64,000 nucleotides of DNA, taken from assembly GCF_000383475.1 (NCBI RefSeq), contig NZ_KB911459.1, positions 510,467 through 574,466 of the forward strand, given 5' to 3'. This DNA is from Microbacterium sp. 11MF (GTDB lineage Bacteria > Actinomycetota > Actinomycetes > Actinomycetales > Microbacteriaceae). Below, piece by piece: positions 10,591-18,700 of this stretch; position 1 is the first letter of the stretch, and each line of letters begins with the position of its first letter. The notes under the pieces were generated by a model, which saw only the letters and a list, made by a program, of their open reading frames with translations, searched no databases and was not told where the DNA came from. Made by a program: the position numbers and the translations under genes.

Positions 10591-11721
10591 TCACCGACGC
10601 GTCGACACCGTCACGGTGAACTTCGCGTCGCGCGCGACCTGACGGGTAGGCCCGACGAGGCGCTCGAGATCACCCCGGTACCGCATCCCCGAGTTCCAGA
10701 CGCACCACAGCTCACCGCCCGAACGCAGCACGCGTGCCGCGTCCGCGAACAGACGGAACGCGAGCCGCTCGGTCAGCGCCGCCCCGCTGTGGAACGGCGG
10801 GTTGAGGGCGATGAACGACGCGGACGCCGCGGGCCGGCCCGCGAGCAGGTCATCGCGGGCGACCTCGACCCGGCCCTCGACACCGTTCGCGGCGGCCGTC
10901 GCCCGTGCCGAGGCGACCGCCGCGGCGGACTGGTCCGAGGCGTAGACGGATGCCGCCGGATGCCGCGTCGCGAGGTGCGCGGCGACCGCGCCCGTTCCGC
11001 ACGCCATGTCGATGAGCGGGTCCTCCGGCGACCCGCCGGCGGGGTCCGCCGGCAGATGTGTCATCAGGAGCCGCGTGCCATTGTCGAGCCGTGCCCCGGC
11101 GAACGCACCGCCGAAGGCGCGGATCTCGAGGTCGCCTTCGCGTCCCGCCGCCGGTGCGGGCTCGTGGCCCGCGCGTGGGTCGCGGGCGAACAGGACGCGT
11201 GATTTCTGCCGGGCGTGCGAGACGTCGATCCGTCCGAAGTGCTCGCCGAGCACGTCGTTCATTGCGAGGGTCATGTGCTTGAGGCGGCCGCCGGCCACGA
11301 CGACGACGTCGGGGGAGGCGTGCGCGGCGACGAGCGCGGCGACGTCGCGGAGGGCGTCGAGCGCGCGGGGCAGGCGGACGAGCACGACCCGGGCGTCGCT
11401 GACGGCGTCGGCGTCGAGACGGACGACTCGGATGCGATCGCTCAGCCCGAGCTCCTCGGCGTTCCGGGAGATCGCCCGCTCACCGGCCAGCGCATCCTGG
11501 TGCACACGGACGTCCCGCGCGCCGTCGTGCGCGGCCGCCAGGGCGAGAGCGCCGTGGGTGTCGCCGATCGCGACGATCGACCTGGCCGGTGCGTCGGCGC
11601 GGAGGCCGGCAGATTCATCCAGGATGAGGCGGTCGGCGGCATCCGATGCCACCAGGTCGGGACCTTCGACGTCGGGGCGACGGGAGAGCCGGTCGAAGGG
11701 GAACGGGGTGGGGCTCGGCAC
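10591..11721 (-). CDS. RsmC/RlmG-type rRNA guanine-N2 methyltransferase
   Basis: A 376-residue class I SAM-dependent methyltransferase with two related halves, as in RsmC/RlmG. The C-terminal half carries the SAM loop DMACGTGAVAAHLA, YASDQSAAA after strand 2, and the catalytic NPPFHSGAALT near residue 305, the NPPF signature of guanine-N2 methyltransferases. The N-terminal half is a degenerate copy (SIVAIGDTHGALALAA). The frame stays open far upstream through the neighbouring transporter, but GTG 11721 is fixed by a TACGCT box ending 6 nt before it. Whether it modifies 16S or 23S rRNA is not decidable here. Confidence 0.85.
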   Translation of the reverse strand: MPSPTPFPFDRLSRRPDVEGPDLVASDAADRLILDESAGLRADAPARSIVAIGDTHGALALAAAHDGARDVRVHQDALAGERAISRNAEELGLSDRIRVVRLDADAVSDARVVLVRLPRALDALRDVAALVAAHASPDVVVVAGGRLKHMTLAMNDVLGEHFGRIDVSHARQKSRVLFARDPRAGHEPAPAAGREGDLEIRAFGGAFAGARLDNGTRLLMTHLPADPAGGSPEDPLIDMACGTGAVAAHLATRHPAASVYASDQSAAAVASARATAAANGVEGRVEVARDDLLAGRPAASASFIALNPPFHSGAALTERLAFRLFADAARVLRSGGELWCVWNSGMRYRGDLERLVGPTRQVARDAKFTVTVSTRR

Positions 11722-11727
11722 CTCACC

Positions 11728-11733
11728 AGCGTA
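11728..11733 (-). promoter_or_regulatory. Leaderless -10 box TACGCT
   Basis: The minus-strand box ends 6 nt before GTG 11721 of the methyltransferase gene and sets that start. Confidence 0.6.
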
Positions 11734-11763
11734 GGCGAGGGCGCCGCCGGCGCCCGGCGGGGG

Positions 11764-11769
11764 GATACT
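11764..11769 (+). promoter_or_regulatory. Leaderless -10-like box GATACT
   Basis: The box ends 6 nt before ATG 11776. Its first base deviates from TANNNT. It lies about 30 bp from the divergent methyltransferase box. Confidence 0.45.
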
Positions 11770-11775
11770 CGGAGG

Positions 11776-12156
11776 ATGAAGACAATCGCTCGCTGGGCTC
11801 TCGCCGGCGCCATGGTGTTCGCCGGACTCAGCCACCTGTTCTGGGCGCGCAAGGAGTTCCAGGCGCAGGTACCCGACCTCGTGACCGACACCCTCCCGAT
11901 CGACAAGGACGGCGTCGTCGTCGCCTCCGGGGCCGTCGAGATGATGCTCGGCGCCGCGCTCGTGGTCCTCCCGAAGGAGCGGCGCCGCATCGGCGTCATC
12001 CTCGCCGCCTTCTTCGTCGCGATTTTCCCCGGCAACCTCGACCAGGCGCTCAAGAAGCGCGACGGCTTCCGGCTCGACAGCGACACCGCGCGCTGGCGTC
12101 GCCTGCTGTTCCAGCCCGTTCTCGTTGCCTGGGCGCTCTGGTCCACGCGCGACTGA
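11776..12156 (+). CDS. DoxX-like membrane protein (paralogue B)
   Basis: A 126-residue protein with four predicted membrane helices, aligning along its length with the gene at 9668. Shared blocks include GLSHLFWARKEF versus GVAHLTVLRRGF, DTLPIDKDGVVVASGAVEMMLG versus its counterpart, PKERRRIGV, AIFPGN and LLFQPVLVAWALWSTR. The conserved basic loop and FPGN motif suggest a shared structural role. It is probably monocistronic: its own -10 box lies upstream and a 14-bp hairpin follows. Confidence 0.75.
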   Translation: MKTIARWALAGAMVFAGLSHLFWARKEFQAQVPDLVTDTLPIDKDGVVVASGAVEMMLGAALVVLPKERRRIGVILAAFFVAIFPGNLDQALKKRDGFRLDSDTARWRRLLFQPVLVAWALWSTRD

Positions 12157-12171
12157 TCCGGCCGCGAACGC

Positions 12172-12206
12172 CGATGCCCTCGACCGGTGAACGGTCGAGG
12201 GCATCG
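12172..12206. terminator. Bidirectional terminator between converging units
   Basis: CGATGCCCTCGACC at 12172-12185 pairs perfectly over 14 bp with 12193-12206 around a 7-nt loop, and TTTC follows on the plus strand. It lies between the DoxX-like gene and the converging sugar-permease gene. Confidence 0.8.
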
Positions 12207-12221
12207 TTTCGTGCCGAGGGG

Positions 12222-13490
12222 TCAGGTGCGCATCCCGCCCGTCCGCAGCCGCGACAGCGCGTCGACGGTGGCGGCGAGGATCAGGACGCCACCCGTGACG
12301 AGGAGGTTGAACCCCGCGTCGAGCTGCAGGAGCCCCAGTCCGTTGATGATGACCGCGATGACGAGAGCGCCGATCGCTGCGTGGATGAGGCGTCCTCGAC
12401 CACCGAACAGACTCACGCCGCCGACGACGGCGGCCGCCACGCCCGAGAGGACGATGTCGCGACCGACGGCACCGTCGACCGAGCCGACGCGCGCCTGGTT
12501 GAACAGCAGTGACACGACGGCGAGGCCCGAGGCGGCGACGAAGCACCACCACTTCACCCACCGCACCTTGATGCCGGCGCGGCGAGCAGCCTCGGCATTG
12601 CCGCCGATGGCGTAGACGTACCGGCCGAACCGGGTGCGGTCGAGGACGAACGTGCCGATGAAGAGGATCGTCAGCACCACCGGGACGATGATCGGCACGC
12701 CCTCGATCGGGATGATCGACTGCGACCGGTTGAGGTTCAGCACGAAAACGGCCACTCCGCCGAGGATCGCGAGCACGGCGAGCTTGGCCCACACGAGGGC
12801 GATCGGACGGTTGGGCACGCCGGCGCGGGTGCGGCGTCGGCGATCCCAGTACGACAGGCCGCCCGAGATCAGCAGCATGACCAGCAGCATCACCCAGCCG
12901 CCCCAGACGGGCAGGCGTCCGTTCTGCAGCGCCAGCAGCTCCGGCGCCTCGATCGGGTAGAGACCGCCGGCACCGATGATGAGCAGGGCGAGGCCCTGGT
13001 AGCCGAGGAACAGACCGAGGGTCACGACGAATGACGGGATGCCGATCCTCGCCACGAGGAATCCGATCAGCGCTCCGGTGGCCAGGCCCACCACGAACCC
13101 GATCGCCAGGGCGGGCGGCCACGGGATGTCGAATTTCACGTTCAGAACGACGAACGAGGCGACGCCGACTCCGCCGGTGACACCCGCCGACAGGTCGATC
13201 TCGCCGAGCAAGAGGACGAACACGAGCGCCATGCCGAGCACGACGAGGGATGCCGCCTGGCTCATCAGGTTCGCGAAGTTGATGGGGGTGAAGAAGTACT
13301 GGCTCAGCGTGCTGAACAGGATCACCAGCAGGATGAGGCCACCGACGGCGGGAAGGGCGCCCATTTCGCCGCCGCGCACGCGCTGGAGCCACGCCTTGAT
13401 CTGGTCGCCGACGCCCCCTTCGACGCCGCTGCCGATGAGGTCGCTCACGACGGGGTCGGGTGCCGCCGCGGTCCGGGTGCTGGTGCTCAT
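12222..13490 (-). CDS. Sugar ABC transporter permease, XylH-like (cassette I)
   Basis: A 422-residue inner-membrane permease of the ribose/xylose family with about ten membrane helices. Family marks are LLLGEIDLSAGVTGG after the second helix, GIPSFVVTLGLFLGYQGLAL and the EAA-like GGNAEAARRAGIKV loop that contacts the ATPase. It carries an extra cytoplasmic loop near residues 215-235 (YWDRRRRTRAGV), as XylH proteins do. Its start overlaps the ATPase stop by 4 nt (ATGA). Together with the 13487 and 14363 genes it forms a complete importer. Xylose or a related pentose is the likely substrate by family resemblance only. Confidence 0.88.
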   Translation of the reverse strand: MSTSTRTAAAPDPVVSDLIGSGVEGGVGDQIKAWLQRVRGGEMGALPAVGGLILLVILFSTLSQYFFTPINFANLMSQAASLVVLGMALVFVLLLGEIDLSAGVTGGVGVASFVVLNVKFDIPWPPALAIGFVVGLATGALIGFLVARIGIPSFVVTLGLFLGYQGLALLIIGAGGLYPIEAPELLALQNGRLPVWGGWVMLLVMLLISGGLSYWDRRRRTRAGVPNRPIALVWAKLAVLAILGGVAVFVLNLNRSQSIIPIEGVPIIVPVVLTILFIGTFVLDRTRFGRYVYAIGGNAEAARRAGIKVRWVKWWCFVAASGLAVVSLLFNQARVGSVDGAVGRDIVLSGVAAAVVGGVSLFGGRGRLIHAAIGALVIAVIINGLGLLQLDAGFNLLVTGGVLILAATVDALSRLRTGGMRT

Positions 13491-14275
13491 GCGTCGCCTC
13501 CGACGGGGATGGTGGATGTGCCCACGAGCTGAACGCCCGGCGGGATCTTGGTTCCGGTGATGTAGCCGACGATCTCGTCGCGGGTCGACTCGGCCGTCGG
13601 GACCTGGGCGACCATCTGGCCGAGGTACAGCACGGCGATATCGTCGGCGACGGCGAAGACATCAGCCAGGTTGTGGCTGATGAGGACCACGGCGACGCCC
13701 TGATCGGCGAGGCGCCGGACCAGGTTCAGCACCTGCTCCGTCTGCGCGACGCCGAGGGCGGCGGTGGGTTCGTCGAGGATGACGACGCGCGCCTTCTTGA
13801 GGACGGCACGTGCGATCGCGACCGTCTGACGCTGACCTCCGGAGAGGCTCGACACCTTCTGCCGGACGCTCTTCACGGTTCGCACCGACAGGGAGCGCAA
13901 CGTGTCCGAGGCATCCTTCTCCATGCGGCCTTCGTCGAACGTGCCCCCGATGACCTCTTCGCGTCCGAGGAACATGTTCTGGACGATGTCGAGGTTGTCG
14001 CAGAGGGCGAGGTCCTGATAGACCACTTCGATGCCCAGGGCGCCTGCTTCGCGGGGGGTCCGGAGCGACTGCTCCTGACCGTCGACGAGGATCTCGCCGG
14101 TGTCGTAGGGCTGCACGCCGGCGAGGCCCTTGATGAGGGTGGACTTTCCGGCGCCGTTGTCGCCGACGAGGGCGGTCACCATGCCGGGTCGGACCGTGAG
14201 GTCGACGCCTTTGAGGACGCTGACCGGTCCGAAGGACTTCGTGACGCGGCGGAGTTCGATGATGGGTTCGCTCAT
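13487..14275 (-). CDS. Sugar ABC transporter ATPase, single-domain (cassette I)
   Basis: A 262-residue ATP-binding subunit with a complete nucleotide-binding domain: Walker A GDNGAGKST, a Q-loop in YQDLALCDN, signature LSGGQRQTV, Walker [11 protein letters not shown] and switch His in LISHN. It has one domain only, like FrcA-type subunits, whereas RbsA/XylG proteins have two in about 500 residues; two copies presumably act per transporter. A GGAG lies upstream of ATG 14275. The 87-nt gap to the binding-protein gene contains a 17-bp hairpin. It is closely similar to the ATPase at 16797. Confidence 0.9.
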   Translation of the reverse strand: MSEPIIELRRVTKSFGPVSVLKGVDLTVRPGMVTALVGDNGAGKSTLIKGLAGVQPYDTGEILVDGQEQSLRTPREAGALGIEVVYQDLALCDNLDIVQNMFLGREEVIGGTFDEGRMEKDASDTLRSLSVRTVKSVRQKVSSLSGGQRQTVAIARAVLKKARVVILDEPTAALGVAQTEQVLNLVRRLADQGVAVVLISHNLADVFAVADDIAVLYLGQMVAQVPTAESTRDEIVGYITGTKIPPGVQLVGTSTIPVGGDA

Positions 14276-14317
14276 GCGGGTTCTCCAGGGAGGTCGAGGG
14301 GTGTCGCGCAGACAGAG

Positions 14318-14356
14318 GGGAGTGGGGATGCCGCGGATCGCGGCATCCCCACTCCC
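14318..14356 (-). repeat. 17-bp perfect hairpin between binding-protein and ATPase genes (cassette I)
   Basis: Arms 14318-14334 and 14340-14356 are perfectly complementary with a 5-nt loop. It lies 7 nt after the binding-protein stop. There is no T-run on the minus strand, so it is more likely an mRNA-stabilising or partial-termination element that raises binding-protein yield relative to ATPase and permease. Confidence 0.75.
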
Positions 14357-14362
14357 GTCAGA

Positions 14363-15451
14363 TCACTCGACGCCGAATTCGGTGCACTTGTCGGCGAGGC
14401 TGACGCCGGCGATCTCGCCGGTGCAGACGTCCGAGGCGGAGGCGTCACCGGCGGCGACGACGTCCTTGACCTTGTCGGGGCCGACGAGCTGCGGCGTGAC
14501 CGAGATGTACGGCGTGCCGTCGTCGAGCTTCTGGTCGGCCGTCGGCGTCGACCCGTTCAAGAGGTCCGTTGCGACCTTGATGGCGGCCTCGGCCTCGTCC
14601 TTGACGGGCTTGTAGACGGTGGCCGTCTGCCATCCGGTCAGGATGTTGCGCAGGCCTTCCACGTTGGCGTCCTGGCCCGAGACGGCGACACCCTTGAGGT
14701 CGCGGTCCTGGAGCACCTTGATGACGCCGTCGGCGTTGGTGTCGTTGGCGGCCCAGACGCCGTCGACCTTGCCGCCGTTCGCGGTCAGTGCCTGCTCGAA
14801 GTTGGTCTGGGTCTTCGCGCCGTCCCAGACTCCCGGGGGCTCGGCGACCGGCTTGATGCCCGCCGCTTCCATGACCTCCTTCGCGCCCTTGAGGAACATC
14901 GCGGCGTTGCCGTCGGTCGGGTCGCCGCCCATGTAGAAGACGGCGGCCGTCTTCGGGTCCTTGTTCGCGGCCTTGAGGCCGTCGAGGACGGTCTGCCCCT
15001 CGAGCTTGCCGACCTCGACGTTGTCGAAGGAGACGTAGTAGTCCGCGCCCTTGAAGGGGCGGTCGTACGCGATGACGGGGATGCCCTGAGCCTTCGCCTT
15101 GGTGGCGACGCCGACGGCGGCGCCGTTGTAGTCGACGAGCATCATGACGCCGCAGCCCTTGGTGAGCTGTTGGTCGGCGATCGTCGTGTACTTCGACGTG
15201 TCACCACCGGCGTTCTGGATGTCGACCTCGAAGCCGGCGCCCGTGAGCCCCTCTTCCAGGTACTTGCGGTCGAAGTTCTCCCACCGGGGCGACGACGCGG
15301 CGTCGGGAAGGATGACGCAGGCGCGCCCGGCTTCAGCGGGAGCCGCGCCACCGCTCGAACCGGCGGGCGCCGGGGTGCTCGTGCTGGAACAGCCGGCGAG
15401 CAGGAGTGCAGCGGCCCCGAGGGCTGCGGCAACGGACAGGGACTTCTTCAT
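14363..15451 (-). CDS. Sugar ABC transporter substrate-binding lipoprotein, XylF-like (cassette I)
   Basis: A 362-residue periplasmic-binding-protein type 1 lipoprotein with signal MKKSLSVAAALG and lipobox Cys21 (LLLAGC). Typical blocks are [34 protein letters not shown] and AVSGQDANVEGLR. Four Cys in the mature part could form disulfides, including one in RACVILPD and one in DKCTEFG near the C-terminus. The frame is open 23 codons further upstream, but ATG 15451 has a good AAAGGCG and begins a proper signal peptide. It is the first gene of cassette I, downstream of its own promoter region with inverted repeats. Confidence 0.9.
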   Translation of the reverse strand: MKKSLSVAAALGAAALLLAGCSSTSTPAPAGSSGGAAPAEAGRACVILPDAASSPRWENFDRKYLEEGLTGAGFEVDIQNAGGDTSKYTTIADQQLTKGCGVMMLVDYNGAAVGVATKAKAQGIPVIAYDRPFKGADYYVSFDNVEVGKLEGQTVLDGLKAANKDPKTAAVFYMGGDPTDGNAAMFLKGAKEVMEAAGIKPVAEPPGVWDGAKTQTNFEQALTANGGKVDGVWAANDTNADGVIKVLQDRDLKGVAVSGQDANVEGLRNILTGWQTATVYKPVKDEAEAAIKVATDLLNGSTPTADQKLDDGTPYISVTPQLVGPDKVKDVVAAGDASASDVCTGEIAGVSLADKCTEFGVE

Positions 15452-15505
15452 CGTTCGCCTTTCGACAGTGAAATCGAGCGAGCGCGACATCGCGCTTGAC
15501 GATGA

Positions 15506-15543
15506 TCTTGATGTGTTCACGAAATGAAGTCAAGATGTGAACA
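15506..15543 (-). promoter_or_regulatory. Promoter/operator region of cassette I with nested inverted repeats
   Basis: On the minus strand a TTGACT -35 candidate (15533-15528) is followed at 17 nt by CAAGAT as a weak -10. Overlapping it are TCTTGA/TCAAGA (15506-15511 with 15530-15535) and TGTTCAC/GTGAACA (15514-15520 with 15537-15543), plus TTCA-N5-TGAA at 15516-15528. This is the layout of a regulator-binding promoter. The regulator may be the ROK protein encoded upstream, which is inference. Confidence 0.5.
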
Positions 15544-15612
15544 TAACGCTTTCGTCACCGTCGACGGTCGGCCCGAACCCTCCGAGGAAGCGCTGCGCGG
15601 CGAGCGTACGGA

Positions 15613-16800
15613 CTAGGTCCGACCCGTGCCGAGGCGGCTGCGGCGAGTGACGGCATCCAGCGCCACGGCGAAGACCAGCACGGCTCCGGTGACCATGTAC
15701 TGCACCGACGAGCTGAGGTTGATGAGCGTGAATCCCGACGAGATCGCCTGGATCACGACGACGCCCAGGAGCGCGGCGAACGCCGACCCGCGTCCGCCGA
15801 AGAGCGAGGCGCCGCCGATGATGGCCGCCGCGATCGCATTGAGGTTCGTATCCGCCGCGCCGGTGCTCTGGTTGGCCGCCGCGAGCCGGGCCGCGGCGAG
15901 GATGCCGCCCGTCGCCGCGAGCACCGAGCACAGCACGAACACCGAGACCACGACGCGGTCGACGCGGATGCCGGCCCGTCGCGCCGCCTCGATCGAGCCG
16001 CCGACCGCGAACACCGATCGGCCCCAGCGGGTGCGCGTCAGCGCCAGATGCGCGACCACGACGAGGACGACGAAGAGGACGAACATGAGTCCCACGCCGC
16101 GGGAGAGGTTGAGGTACCAGGATCCGCCGGCGAGACCGACGAGGAGCAGGGCGCCCCGGATCACGATGATGACCGTGCGCGTGCTCTCCAGTTCCGCGGC
16201 CGCTCGTCGCCGGGCCCGGCTGAGGAGCGTGGCGGTGTAGGCCAGCGCGGTCGCGGCCGACAGCACGTACGACAGCCAGGGCGGGAGGTACATCTGCTGG
16301 GCGAACTGCACGATCCACGAGTCGAAGGGGAGGTTGATCGAACCGGCGTCGCCCAGCACCCACAGCTGCACGCCGAGCAGGCCGAGCAGCCCGGCGAGCG
16401 TCACGACGAAGCTCGGCAGGCCGAGCGTGCTGCGCAAGAGCCCGTAGACGGCTCCCACGATGCCTCCGGCGGCGACCGCGGCGCCGATCGCGAGCACGAA
16501 GGGCCACTGCAGCTGCACGGCGCCCACCGTCAGGATCGCCGCCGCCACCCCCGACATCGAGCCGACCGACAGGTCGATCTCGCCGATGAGGAGGACGAGG
16601 ACGATCCCGAGCGAGATCGTGCCCATCGCAGCGCACTGCATCAGCAGGTCGCTGAGGTTCCGGCTGGTCAGGAAGACGGGGTTGAGCGCCTGGAACACGA
16701 CGGCGATCACGACGAGAGCCAGCACCACCGGCATCCGTCCGACGTCGCCGGATCGCACCCGGGTGAGAACGAGGCTGAGGATGCCGCTCTCCCGGTTCAT
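15613..16800 (-). CDS. Sugar ABC transporter permease, XylH-like (cassette II)
   Basis: A 395-residue permease of the same family as the 12222 gene, with LLIGEIDLSVGSMSG, GLPSFVVTLAGLLGLLG, a basic loop near residue 200 and the GGSIEAARRAGIRV coupling loop. The frame is open upstream through the ATPase gene, but ATG 16800 overlaps the ATPase stop by 4 nt and starts just before the first hydrophobic segment. It is the last gene of a four-gene unit, ROK regulator - binding protein - ATPase - permease, in which every junction is a 4-nt overlap. The sugar specificity is unknown. Confidence 0.87.
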   Translation of the reverse strand: MNRESGILSLVLTRVRSGDVGRMPVVLALVVIAVVFQALNPVFLTSRNLSDLLMQCAAMGTISLGIVLVLLIGEIDLSVGSMSGVAAAILTVGAVQLQWPFVLAIGAAVAAGGIVGAVYGLLRSTLGLPSFVVTLAGLLGLLGVQLWVLGDAGSINLPFDSWIVQFAQQMYLPPWLSYVLSAATALAYTATLLSRARRRAAAELESTRTVIIVIRGALLLVGLAGGSWYLNLSRGVGLMFVLFVVLVVVAHLALTRTRWGRSVFAVGGSIEAARRAGIRVDRVVVSVFVLCSVLAATGGILAAARLAAANQSTGAADTNLNAIAAAIIGGASLFGGRGSAFAALLGVVVIQAISSGFTLINLSSSVQYMVTGAVLVFAVALDAVTRRSRLGTGRT

Positions 16801-17651
16801 CGGTCGCCGTCCACGCGGCGCCGGGCATCCGCGAGCGGGATGACGGGAGCCCGGGGTTCGTCGGGCGGGCTGACCGGCCGAACCGGGTCGAAGGCTCCCG
16901 TGATGGCGGCGATCAGCACTTCGCTCGTCGCCGTCTCGGCGTCGAACTCGCCGTTGTTGCGGCCGAGGCGGAGGACCACGATGCGGTCGGCGACGGCGAG
17001 CACATCGGTGAGGTTGTGGCTGATGAGGACGACCCCGTGGCCCCGGTCGCGCAAGCGCTCGATGAGGTTGAGGACCTCGGCGGTCTGTGCCACGCCGAGG
17101 GCAGCGGTCGGTTCGTCCAGGATCACGATGCGCGGCTCGCCGATGAGGGATCGGGCGATCGCGACGGTCTGACGCTGGCCACCCGACAGCGTCGAGACCG
17201 GCACGCGGACCGACGGGACCTTCGCCGCGAGTTCGCGCAGCAGCATCCAGGTCCGCTCTTCCATGCCCACCTCGTCGAGGCGACCGCGCTCGATGAGCTC
17301 GCGACCGAGCCACAGGTTGGCGACGACGTCGAGGTTCTCGCAGAGCGCGAGGTCCTGGAACACGGTCGCGATGCCGAGGTCCTGCGCGTCCGCCGGGCTC
17401 GAGAGCTGCACGAGCTCGCCGTCGAGCTCGATCGTCCCGGCGTCGGCGGGGTGGACGCCGGCGAGGATCTTCACAAGCGTCGACTTGCCCGCGCCGTTGT
17501 CGCCGACGAGGGCGACGACCTCGCCCTCGCGGACGCGGAAGTCCACACCGTTCAGGGCGCGGACCGCGCCGAAGCGCTTGTCGATGCCGCGCATCGACAG
17601 GACGTGATCGCCGGTGCGACGGGGGGAGACGCTCACGCTCGGTGCTCTCAT
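16797..17651 (-). CDS. Sugar ABC transporter ATPase, single-domain (cassette II)
   Basis: A 284-residue single-domain ATPase with Walker A GDNGAGKST, FQDLALCENLDVV, signature LSGGQRQTV, Walker [11 protein letters not shown] and LISHNLTDVL. It resembles the cassette I ATPase almost motif for motif, including the unusual ALGVAQT string after Walker B, which indicates duplication. The C-terminal 25 residues (PPDEPRAPVIPLADARRRV) are an unrelated polar tail. Both ends overlap neighbouring genes by 4 nt, which fixes the start at ATG 17651. Confidence 0.9.
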   Translation of the reverse strand: MRAPSVSVSPRRTGDHVLSMRGIDKRFGAVRALNGVDFRVREGEVVALVGDNGAGKSTLVKILAGVHPADAGTIELDGELVQLSSPADAQDLGIATVFQDLALCENLDVVANLWLGRELIERGRLDEVGMEERTWMLLRELAAKVPSVRVPVSTLSGGQRQTVAIARSLIGEPRIVILDEPTAALGVAQTAEVLNLIERLRDRGHGVVLISHNLTDVLAVADRIVVLRLGRNNGEFDAETATSEVLIAAITGAFDPVRPVSPPDEPRAPVIPLADARRRVDGDR

Positions 17652-18700
17652 TCCAGGCCTGCGGCGGCGCAGGCCTCGGCGTAGGTGGGGGTGCAGATGT
17701 CCGCGATGGTCCAGAAGCCGTCCGCGACGACGGTGGAGGCGATGTTGTCCACGGTGACAGCGACGGGGGTCAGCAGGGTGGCCGGGATGCCGTCGATCGT
17801 CGTGTCGCCGGCGGGCTTCTCACCGGCGGCGAGCTGCACGGCGACGTCGGCGGCGATCGTGGCCTGCGTGCGGATCGCCTTGTAGACGGTCATGTACTGA
17901 TCGCCCTCGACGATCCGCTGGAGCGCGGTGAGCTCGGCATCCTGCCCCGTGACGATGGGGAACGGCGAGACGTCCGCAGCGCGGAGGGCGGCGATCGCTC
18001 CGCTGGCGGTGCCGTCGTTGGCGGCGTACACGGCGGCCACCTCATCGCCGTACTGCGCCAGCTGACCCGAGACCCACGCCTGCGCCTTGTCGGGACTCCA
18101 ATCCGGGGTGTCGTACTCGGCGAGCACGCGCAGACCCGCCGCGGCGATCACCCGGCGGGCGCCGTCGCGGAACTGCGCTGCGTTGCTGTCGGTGGGAGCG
18201 CCGTGGACCATCAGGATGCCGCCGTCGCTGCGACCCTCCTTCTCGAGGCCTGCCACGAGGGCCTCCGCCTGCAGTTCGCCGACACGCTCGTTGTCGAACG
18301 ACACGTAGTAGGCGGGCTTTCCGCCGCCGATGATCATCCGGTCGTACGAGATGACTGGCACGCCCTCGGCGGTCGCCGCCGCGAGGATGGATGCCGCGGC
18401 CCGGCCGTCGACGGGGTCGAGGACGAGGACGGCGGCTCCCGCGGCGAGCGCGGACTCCGCCTGCTGCTGCTGCCTCGCGGCATCCTGATCGGCGTTCGTG
18501 TACAGCACCTGCGCGTCGCCGAGTTCCGCGATGCGCTTCTCGAAGACGGGCCGATCGAAGGTCTCGTAGCGTGCGGTCTTCTTGTCGGGGAGGAGCAGCG
18601 CGATGATCGTGCGCGGCGACGAGTTGTCGGGGAGGGCGCAGCCCGAGAGTGCGGCAGCAGACGCCGCCACGAGCAGGACGGCCGTGAGGAACCGTCTCAT
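17648..18700 (-). CDS. Sugar ABC transporter substrate-binding lipoprotein (cassette II)
   Basis: A 350-residue type 1 periplasmic-binding lipoprotein with signal MRRFLTAVLLVAAS and lipobox Cys21 (ALSGC). Conserved strings include GVPVISYDRMI, YYVSFDNERVGELQ, VYAANDGTASGAI and IVTGQDAELTAL, shared in form with the cassette I binding protein. Two C-terminal Cys (DICTPTYAEAC) mirror the Cys at the end of the cassette I protein. Unlike the other three binding-protein genes in the window, no hairpin follows, because the ATPase start overlaps the stop. Confidence 0.88.
   Translation of the reverse strand: MRRFLTAVLLVAASAAALSGCALPDNSSPRTIIALLLPDKKTARYETFDRPVFEKRIAELGDAQVLYTNADQDAARQQQQAESALAAGAAVLVLDPVDGRAAASILAAATAEGVPVISYDRMIIGGGKPAYYVSFDNERVGELQAEALVAGLEKEGRSDGGILMVHGAPTDSNAAQFRDGARRVIAAAGLRVLAEYDTPDWSPDKAQAWVSGQLAQYGDEVAAVYAANDGTASGAIAALRAADVSPFPIVTGQDAELTALQRIVEGDQYMTVYKAIRTQATIAADVAVQLAAGEKPAGDTTIDGIPATLLTPVAVTVDNIASTVVADGFWTIADICTPTYAEACAAAGLE

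Noticed and set aside
10591-13662. A single 1023-codon minus-strand frame spanning the methyltransferase and the sugar permease
   Set aside because: The upstream two thirds are antisense or off-frame to the DoxX-like and permease genes and look non-proteinaceous. The methyltransferase start at GTG 11721 is fixed by a -10 box.
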